Shown here piece after piece: positions 11,989 through 22,500 of a stretch of 64,000 bases of DNA. The first letter of the stretch is position 1, and every line of letters begins with the position of its first letter. The notes beneath the pieces were generated by a model. It did not search any database, had not been told where the DNA came from, and worked only from the letters and a program-made list of their open reading frames with translations. The DNA lies in NCBI GenBank assembly GCA_947561585.1, contig CANNZV010002524.1, forward strand, positions 127,140 to 191,139, written 5' to 3'. The stretch is from Caprella mutica (Eukaryota > Arthropoda > Malacostraca > Amphipoda > Caprellidae). The position numbers were made by a program, and so were the translations under genes.

Positions 11989-14900
11989 ATGTTTTACTTT
12001 ATTATCGAATTACTTGTTCTGTCAAGTATTTTTTCTCTCAGTGCCGGTGAAACCTTAACTGAATTTCACATCAATGAGAGTCGTCTTGAACAGTCGAACA
12101 CTACCCTATGTCCAAATGCAGCAGACATTGCCCCGTGTGTCTGCATTTACGATTCAGATATTAGCAAATTAACTCTGGACTGTACGGACATATCGTCTGA
12201 TGAAGAACTCGCCAACGTCTTTACGAAAGAATTCCCTGAGAATAACTTTTATCGATTTAGAATGAATTCATCTAATGCTTTAACAGCTCTTAATTTCACT
12301 TGCGGAGGTGTGAAGTTCCTACGGTTCGACTTGTTTCCTGGACCATTTCCACTGGTAGAAGTCAGTGATCTCTTCTACGAGTCATGTTCTAATACCGAAC
12401 TTGAGTCTGTCAGATTTAGAAGAACCCAATTATCATCCCTCGTGTTCCCTCCTCCTCCACTTAGTGACAAGTTAATCTATTTCATCATGCAGGATTCCAA
12501 TTTAACATCAGTTCCTCCAATCAGAAGTAGTAGTTTATTATATCTTCATATCGGGGGATCACAGATATCTCAAATAATTCCAGGTAATTAATTATTTATA
12601 TTTAAAGTCAATTGTTCGTTAATGAAGCATACCTATAATTATCATCTCAAGATGAAAGCATGCAGTAGAACTATAAAAAAAATCAATTTTTGCATAAGAT
12701 TTACTTGAAATCTAGACATAATTAACAAAAAAAAAACAGTCTGCACATCTGTTACATACAACTTACGGATCGGTAAAAACAATATTGATTTTTTTTTTCG
12801 AGTATAGTTTTTTCGAATACATATTTTTCAAGTATAACAATATATAACTCTACAAACTAACAATCTTTATATTTTGTTTTAATTATTAAGATATAATAGC
12901 AAAACTGATCGATAAAGTACAGCAAAATGGATAAGTTCTTTTTCGCTGTGCACATTTGTTACCTACAACTTTTTTGTAGGTAGCTTAAGATTCATTAGTA
13001 TTAGGCATTAAAAACAAAATTTCTTGAAATTATAATATTACAGTTTTTAAATTAGTTTGTACTTAAACCACTTTGTTTCCATCTCATAGGTACATTTGAC
13101 GAGATTCCAAAACTGAGGTACTTCTATTTCAATGAAAATAACGTCAAGATCTTGTCAAATGGCTCTATACCCATCATGCAGGATGGTTTTTGGTACAGTC
13201 TAAACAGTAATGGATTGGAGACAATTCAGCCTGGAGCATTCACTTTGAAAGGACAACCAAGTAAGCTAAAGAATGGATAGTACATTTAATCTTAATTCAA
13301 ATTGTCGTCGTATTAAAAACTAGAAATGATTAAGGTTATCTTGACTTTGAAAGTTGAGGTGTTGTTTTTATTTTATTCACAAAGTAATTCAGCTTTTCTC
13401 TTCCACAGCACTGAATTCATTAAACATTTACATTCATGACAACCTCCTGAAGACGATTGATGCCTTAGTCTTTGAATTCCTGATGCCGTACATCAGTGAA
13501 ATCAGTATTTACGGTAATTTTTTTTACTAGTTCTATCTTTCATCACCTTTCATTACGGGACTTAAACGAATTCAAATCATAGTATTTCATAAATATATTT
13601 CAAGGTTTGATTACAGATTTTCATAGCACATTTAAAAAATATATAATTATTCAGTTTACGAGAAATAGTTGTCCAGTTCTTTGTAAATATAGTTAAATCT
13701 AAGAAATTACTCAGTTGAAATTGAGTCCCGTAATAAATGGAGCATATGAAGTTACCCTAATATAACGAATGGTTAATTTTGACATAAAATGAAATAGATC
13801 CTGCGAACTTGGGTTGACAAAAATAATTCTACACCGTTCCATCGGAAATATTTGATCTAAAATTCCGTAAAGTAGATCTTAATCCATCAACCTAATATAT
13901 ATGTAAATAGAGTAAATTTATATTTTAATTCAAATATTTTAGTGTAAATCATAGTTCTAATATTCAAGGTGTTCTAGTCACTTAGAATTAGGTTACCAGT
14001 TGGTTATTCCTAAAGGCCATTTTACACGAACACTCTTTCTCCCGTCATCATTTCTCATGAGTGGCGTTAAGCCCCGTCCAGTGCAAGCAATGAGTGTGAG
14101 TGAACACTGATAAGCATTTACACGTAGTGCCGTTCACCAATTGCAGCATATCGTCCTCTGATTATAGCGAAGAGGAAGAACTGTGTTTAGTTGTATTAAC
14201 AAAAAAAAAGCACAAAAGTAGATCAATATAAACTTATGCTAAATAATAAAAACCCTATTTTCTCTGAAAATACAATATTTTCAGCTTAAATATTCGATAT
14301 CATCAAAAAATTAATGAAGGCTCATCTAGCATACTAACTATACACATTGCACCCCCTTCCTCTTTCTTAATTATTAATAATATAGATGAAAAAAATCAAT
14401 TTTCCACAGTTTGGTATTAATTATTGAAATCAACTAAAACTGTTTTCCTGATGAAAACAACGTTCGATTCATCACTGCTGATATTACACAAAAGCGCTTA
14501 TCAACATCACCGTTCTTCATCACTGCCACTCATGAGTCGAAAATCAAGACATGCTTGAAATGGCGGTGATTGTGACACTCATTAGTGCCACTCATGCAAT
14601 AAAGGCTCTTTTGGCTTGAAGTGGGTGTGGCTTAGAGGAATGCTCGTGTAAAAGAGCCTTTGAAGTCATGTTACCTTTCTTCTGTCTGTGGAGTTGCATT
14701 CACACGAAGAGTTTTCTCAAAAGTTTTTGAATGAAGTGAACTGAAATTTATTTCAATATTGATAAAAAATTCACATTTTCAAATATCTTTAAATATAATT
14801 AGAAAATTTATTTTGCCAATAGGATTCAATTAAGAATTGATGAATTGATCTAAATGTTGTATGTAGCTGTAGACATTAACGTCAACTAATTCATTAACTG

Positions 14901-15124
14901 TTCTTATGCTAATGATGAATGAAAGCTATAATTTTTAAGCTACATATTGAGCATTCTTCATATTTTCCCCAGACAATCCACTGGACTGTGGTTGTGACTT
15001 GGCCTGGATTATTTTAAACTCTGAATATCTGGCAAAAGTGACAAGAAGTGGTACCCCTCCTACTTGCACTGATGGAACATTGCTGACGGACTTGGATCCT
15101 TCCACATATGAGCAGTTGTGTTGA
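11989..15124 (+). CDS. Secreted LRR protein, gene B (complete, four exons)
   Basis: Exons are 11989-12583, 13090-13260, 13409-13513 and 14973-15124, joined through three phase-1 GT/AG introns to 340 codons plus TGA. The start is the ATG followed by a hydrophobic signal peptide (MFYFIIELLVLSSIFSLSAG), which matches gene C. An N-terminal LRR cap is formed by C41, C50, C52 and C65 (CPNAADIAPCVC). The middle has degenerate LRRs such as TFDEIPKLRYFYFNENNV. The C-terminal cap holds C296, C298, C322 and a final C340 (NPLDCGCDLAWI). Several N-glycosylation sites (NTT, NFT, NLT) fit secretion. Length and cysteine plan resemble the non-catalytic LRR subunit of Oplophorus luciferase. The ligand or partner is unknown; no catalytic domain is present. 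Its neighbours A and C are tandem paralogues. Intron 3 contains a MITE at 14012-14661. Confidence 0.9.
14012..14661. mobile_element. MITE in intron 3 of gene B
   Basis: The ends AAAGGCCATTTTACACGAAC and the reverse of GTGTAAAAGAGCCTTT are inverted repeats, and CTCATGAGTGGC-like motifs recur inside in both senses. The matching part of gene C intron 3 (24000-24060) aligns on both sides without this 650 bp, which confirms an insertion after B and C separated. No coding capacity. The superfamily is not clear. Confidence 0.7.
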
Positions 15125-16370
15125 GCTAGGACTAACAATAATTACTGATTTAGTATTAGCTGATAATTTTTGATACGATGAAAAGATACTAAAACGTTCG
15201 AAAGTCAGGAAATATAGATTTCACACATTTATTTAAATACATTTTTTTCACACTCATTTCAAACCACTTTTTCTTAAAATATAGTAGCTAGATTTTGAAC
15301 CTATATGGTGTGGGTGGAACATATGCTATTCCTTTGGTTACAGTTGAACATTTCTCTTAATTACGTAATTACAGCTAGGCAGTTACTTCCTAGCCCCACA
15401 AATCCTTCCTTTATTTAGTGCTAAAATACTAAATGTTCATGATGTCCACAAATATTTGTTGGGAATTTATATGTTCAAAAATATGTCTTCATTTTACTCG
15501 CTAAGCAAATTAATTATCAAGAGATGGTATTGGCTTCGCTGTCTCTCACTTATGGCACAATATGCCAAATCATTTGAGAGTCTGTTCTTCCTTTAAATCA
15601 TTAAAATTCTAAATCATCTATATAAGAATTATTAGTCAGTCTATTCAATAATTAAAAAACGATCTCTTTTTCTTTATCTATAGTGTTTCTATTTGTATTT
15701 CGTTAATTTTCTATAGTGAATTTTAATTTATAGAATAAGTAATTGCTTGAATAAATGATTATGTATCAATAATATATACTTCTTACCAATGGTTTCATGT
15801 TCTATTATATTTTTTATTGTCCAAAAAGGTCCCCCGCACTGCGGGAATTTAAATGCTTGTTTTATATATATATATTTTTGTTCCTTCAATAAAGTTGTAT
15901 CATTAATAAACAGTGCATTACAAATATTAAATTATTATATCAATAATAATTAATGCTTAATGACAAATTTTTCAGATAATTTTAATTCAAATGAGTTTAA
16001 TAAGATTCGTATAGCGTAAACGAAAATATGCATATGTAGAAAAATAATATACGAGGAAAAATAAACATATTTGTGAGGGGAATCTTAAGAATAACCTCTA
16101 TAAGTACATAGAAGGTTTCCGGAAAAAAATATTTTGATTTTATTATATTAAAATCCAAATCAACTAAAATACAAGTTGTTTTTTATTAAACAGGAACTAG
16201 ATATGGAAAGAAAAAGATCAACGAAGTGGCAATTATAAATAAATCTACATATATTAACAAAAGCAAAAAAAAAATATAGGTGTATATAATTAAATTTTAT
16301 TTGAAATGACGATATTTTCCATTATATACAAGAAGAATGTAATCTTTACATAAGAGAATATATCTTTAGG
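15125..16370. other. Intergenic region between B and C, left part
   Basis: The first about 190 nt match the 3' flank of gene C (25106-25290), so the duplication included downstream sequence. The rest is AT-rich with no recognised gene. Confidence 0.45.
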
Positions 16371-16379
16371 AACCATTAC

Positions 16380-17000
16380 GACTGAGGTCGTAAAGAGAGT
16401 TTGAGAACACCCGACACCCGTACAGAGCAAACTCGAGAGCCCTAAAAACTCTCCTCGGCGGTTGAGAGGATGCTAAAGTCATTCCCTCTTTGGATCGCAA
16501 GAGCCATATGCTATTTGAACCAAGCAAACTCCTTTGAATCGTTCATAGTCTTAACAAGTCGTCTAACTATGGACTTCATGATTAAGGAGGTCGCACTTCC
16601 ATACGCTCCTGGGGTCTGTATAGCCATTGGCTCAAATATTTGAGCACAATATCTAACGGAGTATCTGACGCTTATGATTTTTCAAAGCCCAGGCAGCTGG
16701 TCCAGTTTCAACTACAGGATCAGAAATTTTTCCTCAACAAATGTGTCGACGCAAGTGCAATTCTGTTAAGTCCAAGATTCTCAAGCACTGAGTGAACCCT
16801 TGCTTCCTGCAAAGCCCGTTTCGTTACACCATTCATTACCACATGCATTGGGTGACGCTCTGAGCTTTTATTAAAAGGCAAACCATGTAGTCCTCAGATA
16901 TAGATCCCACTGTACCACAGCGGCAAAGATGTGGTTCCACTCTGAGATCAATGGCTACCCTCGAGACCTGTATAGCAAGCTCTGTTTATAATGACGGTAA
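16380..17000 (-). pseudogene. Decayed retrotransposon coding fragment
   Basis: This patch is richer in GC than its surroundings. Read on the minus strand it contains coding-like pieces in shifting frames, for example SSERHPMHVVMNG followed by TKRALQEARVHSVLENLG (about 16780-16890), preceded by a CRCG motif (about 16930). The pattern of a cysteine pair followed by a histidine-rich block and a long helix is like the region after reverse transcriptase in several invertebrate retroelements. Stops and frameshifts are frequent, so it is a fossil. The family cannot be named from this. Confidence 0.4.
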
Positions 17001-17489
17001 AGATCATGTGGTTTTCGCCACCTGGTCAGCTCTAGTCAACTGACTCTCCAATAAGGATTGAGCCCCAGGTATATCCCATTCTTTTTGACTGAACTAATGG
17101 GCTGGTTCCTGTAATCTCCGCTTTCATGGCACAACTTCATAACTAAGTTTCTCGGGGTAATCTATTTACTTAATTTCTGAACTATTAAATAAATAAAATA
17201 TTGTCCAGTTACAACCAAAAGCACATTTTCTTAAATTAGTTTTATTTGAGGTAAACCAGTATCAAGCAGAAGAATTCTCCGTGGTAAAATTTCCAGTGCT
17301 GAAATATTCCGTGGTGGAACTGTCGAGCGGTGGAATATTCTTAGTGGAACTTTTCGTGGTGGAATTTTCAACAGGTTAATTTACCTGGAAACGAACAACT
17401 GGTAGTTAGAGTTATTTTAAATTCTTTTGTTCTTCAAAATCGCTGAATGTTTTGTGGTTTGAGATGAATATATACTATCTTAAATTTGG
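17001..17489. other. Unassigned region with a one-sided phrase array
   Basis: At 17272-17385 a phrase like CCGTGGTGGAA(T/C) is repeated about seven times. It looks like one end of a further terminal-array element whose other end was not found. The rest has no recognised feature. Confidence 0.4.
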
Positions 17490-19175
17490 TGACGGGAGAA
17501 TTTGCTGTGGGAAATTTCGCCGTCAGAATTTTCGCCGTTGGAAAATTCGCCGTTAGGAAGATTCGCCGTGAGGAATATTTAAGTAATTTTAAAATAATAA
17601 TATAGCTGAATATATTTATTTCTATGTATGTTAATAACTATATGGAAATAATATAGATAATAATATATGACTAAACATAATATATTCCTATTTATTCCTC
17701 ATATTACGGTTATAAAATATCAGTAACGAAGATTTTTATGGATTCTAAAATAGAAATAAATGAGATTTTGGTTTAGAGAGATCAAATACACTCACAAGAG
17801 ATATTTTAAATGTAGCATTCTTATCAGTGTAGGTACTAACTTGAAATATCTGTGTTATTCAAAATTATTAATATTTCTAGAGGTAAACCGTACAATGTAA
17901 TACCGAATAAATAAAAAATAAAAAATAATTAGGTAAATATGAAACCATCAATAAATCAGAATTAAGCAAACCCTTCAGCAAACCAGCCTTCTGATAGACA
18001 AACCTCCCATTAGACCAAGAAAGAAATTTTTAAAACTGTACTGGAAAAAACCTCCTATACTAGACAAAACTCAATTTTTGTTAACTGAAAGTTATTCTAG
18101 CGTAAATATTACAAGGAGTAATAATTACAATACTGTTTTAAAGATATATCTCTAATTTGAATAATGTATTATAATTTTTAATGCTGTTTTTAAAATAAAA
18201 CATAAGGCAGAATTGGTTTCAGATTTAATTGTAGAGTCTGTGCTAAAAAAATTGATGTGAAAAGTTATAGAAAACTAGATACAGCGGAAACTATAGTAAT
18301 TTTATAAAATGATAATTTAATTGAAAAAATATTATATTCATTATAATTGAAACAAAAAGAGCACACTGTTTCTAAATGTGTTTCCCTTCAAAATTGGTAT
18401 GTTAGACACAATTAACTTGACATTAAAGTTATCTTAAACAAATAGAGCTATCGAAATATTAAACTTACCGCTTTTCTTTTAGAGAAAACGATTTTGGTCT
18501 AGTAGGAAACTACTGAAGTGAGTTTCTTACTAGACCAAACAAACTTGGAACGCAACTCTGGTCAACTACGAGGTTTTGCTGTAGTACAATAATTAGTAAA
18601 GCTTTATCTTAAATTCACAATATTAAACACACAGGAACACAAGCACTTTTAAGAGGAAGTGATGCATTAACCGACTAGGATTAGCCAAAACACAGCTGAC
18701 TATCACTAGTGATCTTATTTATCTTTACTGAACATTTTTTTCTAACAATAAAATTAGCTTCGACTATTAGGCAACCAATCAAAACAGCGACCTCTAGTGA
18801 CACAAAATTATACGATTACTGATTAAAATATACATTGCATATATGAACAGTTAACGTAAATTTTAGGAATCTTAATTTTATCAGATATACAATATTACAT
18901 AATCACCAACGATTAACCTTTACAATTATAAATTCTTATAAAAAAATTCTAAAATTATCTAAAAGTTTCAGTCGAATAGTTATTTAACAAATTGGTTTAC
19001 TTAAATTATAATTATAAATATTTTTATCAATATTTATAGGTATTTGAATAGTTATGTCCTCTATAATTTCATCTTCACGGCGAATATTCCTCATGACGAA
19101 TTTTCCTAACGGCGAATTTTCCAACGGCGAAAATTCTGACAGTGAATTTTCCCACGGTGAAAATTCCTAGAACCC
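17490..19175. mobile_element. Terminal-array DNA element, TTCGCCGT family, complete copy
   Basis: The left end (17490-17575) and right end (19078-19170) are inverted over at least 80 bp and consist of repeated units such as AGAATTTTCGCCGTTGG. The 1.5-kb core is AT-rich and non-coding. A truncated relative lies at 1730-2850. The right end is only about 330 nt upstream of the start of gene C, so the element now forms part of that upstream region. Confidence 0.75.
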
Positions 19176-19458
19176 TTAAATTTGACTTAGGAATTATCGG
19201 ATAAGTTTAAGAAAGAAATGAAATGAAATGAGTATAATAATCTTGGAATGGAAGACTACTTCTCCATCAACCTAATAGCATTTCCCACTTCGATCTTTCA
19301 ATATTTCATTCAAAATATGATGTTATTTTGAAAAAAGTGTATAATCTGACTACATTATTCTACGTATTAAAATGAAAAAGAAGATATCATTATGGTACAT
19401 ATAAAATTATGGTTATCATACAAACGTGGGAAAGTAAAATTTGTTCTTATATAAACAT

Positions 19459-19466
19459 TATAAAAG
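19459..19466 (+). promoter_or_regulatory. Candidate TATA box of gene C
   Basis: TATAAAAG lies 49 nt before the start codon of gene C, which leaves room for a short leader. The gene B counterpart is weaker (GTTAAATAG at 11927). The assignment rests on motif and position only. Confidence 0.45.
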
Positions 19467-19507
19467 ACAGCACATTTGATCTATCTGACAACAGTGATCT
19501 TTCAACC

Positions 19508-22500
19508 ATGAATTACTTCATTATCCAATTACTTGTTCTGTCAAGTATTATTTCTTTCAGTGCCGGTAAAACATCAACTGAATTACATGACATTGATACT
19601 CGTCTTGCACAGCCCCGCAATTACCCGTGTCCGAATGCAACAGACATTGCCCCGTGTGTTTGCATTTTTGATTCATTAATGTCCAGACTATACCTGGACT
19701 GTACAGACATATCGTCAGACCAGGAACTTGCCAACATCTTAGCGGAAGAATTCCCAGTGAATGACTTTTATTGGTTTGGATTGACTTCCTCTTCTGCTCT
19801 AACAGCTCTTAATTTCACTTGCGGAGGTGTGAAATTCCGACGGTTCTTCCTTTCTCCTGGCCCATTCCCACTGGTAGAAGTGAGTGATGTCTTCTACGAA
19901 TCCTGTTCTAATTCTGAACTTGAGTATGTTAAATTTAGCAATACACATTTATCAGAACTCGTCTTTCCTCCTGCTCCACTCAGTGACAAGATAATCAATT
20001 TTCAAATCACTAATTCTAATTTGACATCAGTTCCTGTAATCAGGAGTACTAGTGTATCATATCTTGACTTAGGAGGATCACAAATATCTCAAATAATTCC
20101 AGGTAATTATTCAAATAATGATAAAAGTAATTTCTCGATAAAACAACATAACTTTATTTCTTATAAACTTAATTAATTCGATATTCGTTACTTACAACTT
20201 ACAAATTGGTGAAATTAGTATTTTTTTGTATAAATATCTCATGGATACTAAAAAAAGTACTCCAGTAAAAAAAATATCAGGTTTTTTTAATCTAAAATTT
20301 CATGACGATATACAATTTTTTTATATTAAACGTGCTTTATTACTCACAGGAACATTTGATGAGATTCCAAACCTGAAGTACTTATATTTATATAAAAATA
20401 ACATCAAGATTCTGCAAAGTGGCTCTATTCCCATTACGTATCGTGGATATGTGTATAGTTTCTACGGTAATGAATTGGAAACAATTGAGCCGGGAACATT
20501 CTTTTTGAAAGGAGGGCCGTGTAAGTTAATTAATAATTAGATAATGAATGTATAGTGCATTTAATCTTCATTTAATTCATCGTCATATAGAAAAATTAAA
20601 AATGATCTAAACAAATTCCATATTGAAGATTAATAGATGTTTATATTATATATACACATCAATGTTTCTTTCTCTTCCACAGTGGTTAATGTGCTAATTT
20701 CCCTTGAGTTCAACCTCCTGAAGACGATTGATGCCTTAGTCTTTGAATTCCTGATGCCTTACATCAGTGAAATCAGTATTTACGGTAATTTGTTTATTAG
20801 TTCTATCTTTCATCACCTTTCATTACGGGACTTAAACGAATTCAAATCATAATATTTCATAAATATATTTTAAGGTTTGATTACAGATTTTCATAGCACA
20901 TTTTAAAAAATAATTAATTCAATTTACACGAAATAGTTGTCCAGTTCAAAGTAAATTTGTTTCAAATTTGAGAAATTAAAGAGTTGAAATTGAGTTCTGT
21001 AATAAATGGAGCATATGAAGTTACCTTAAAATAACAAAAGAGTGACTTTGCCTTAAAATGGAATAGATCCTGTGAACTAGGGGGGGGGGGAGAAAAATTT
21101 TTTACACCGTTCCATCGGAAATATTTGATCTAAAATTCCGTAAAATCACTTTTATCCTACAAGCCAATATCACTTCCCAGCTAACCAAAAGCTGTTTGTC
21201 CCACGTCTTAAGACGTCTGATACCTTTCGCTATAGAGGGATTTAAGACGTGGGGCAAGACGTGGAGCGGGGGAAATCAGACGTCTTGCAGACGTCTAACC
21301 CTCTTCATTTGCACAGGGTCCCCCTCTGCAAGACGCCTGATCCCACGTATTGTCCCTCTCTAACAGAGGGGGACATCCCACATGTCCCACGTCTTACCTC
21401 ACTCTGTTTTCAAGACGTGGGACCCACATGGGACAGAGTGTGGATGTCCCTCGCTATAGAAGGATTCAATACGTGGGACAGAGTGCGGATGTCCTTCGCT
21501 ATAGAGGGAAGAGGGATTTAAGACGTGGGACCCACGTGGGACAGAGTGCGGATGTCCCTCGCTATAGAGGGATTCAAGACGTGGGACAGAGTGTAGATGT
21601 CCCCCTCTGCAAGACGTGGGACAGAGTGTAGATGTCCCGCTCTGCAAGACGTGGGACAGAGTGCGGATGTCCCCCTCTGCAAGACGTGGGACAGAGTGCG
21701 GATGTCCCCCTCTGCAAGACGTGGGACAGAGTGTGGATGTCCCTCTTTGCAAGCGGGACATATCTCCCTTCTGCTCAAACTACTTCGGTTAATTGGGGTT
21801 TATAAATAACTTAAATATGTATAAGAAATAAAAAAGATCATACTAATCATTATTGCAATTTGTTTATATATTGCATATAGTTTATATATTGCATATAGTA
21901 TATATATTGCATATAGTTTATATATTGCATATAGTTTATATATTGCATATAGTTTATATATTGCATATAGTTTATGTGTACATTTGGCTGTAAATCAATT
22001 ATTTTAATATTACATATTGTTATATACAAATTAAATGGGAAGAAATGGAGAATGAAATGTAGTGGTGATCTCGGGAATCGATCTCAGGACTGTAGTGTGA
22101 TGTACTATTGAAGTCGGCGACGCTACCATTGAGCCATCCTGGACATGGTGGAAGAAGTATTGGAATGATCTTTATGCAACTTGATAACTTGCGTGCTTTT
22201 TAAAGTTATTTTACATGAATGTAATTTAATATTTTACATTTTGGTATTTTTTCTTTTTTAATGTAAATGATAAAAATATGTATAAAGTTATTTATTAATA
22301 TTTGTATTAATAATGTTAATTAATGTTATTAACTACCTAATTACCTATAACTGATAAATAATCTTACCTATAGTTACCTACTGGTGGAATCACTACCTTA
22401 TACGTATCTAGTTACCTACTAGTGTTTATCAATAACTACCTAGTAACCTAGTACCTACAAGTGATAACCACCAATCTAGTACCTACTGTTGGTTATCACT

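Noticed and set aside
21249..21809. Overlapping open frames on both strands
   Set aside because: They lie fully in a 35-bp minisatellite; the frames exist because the unit lacks stops, with no start context or domain.
22060..22142. Functional tRNA gene
   Set aside because: A and B box motifs exist, but the cloverleaf and anticodon stem are not convincing and a second copy shares a non-tRNA tail, so a SINE is the better explanation.
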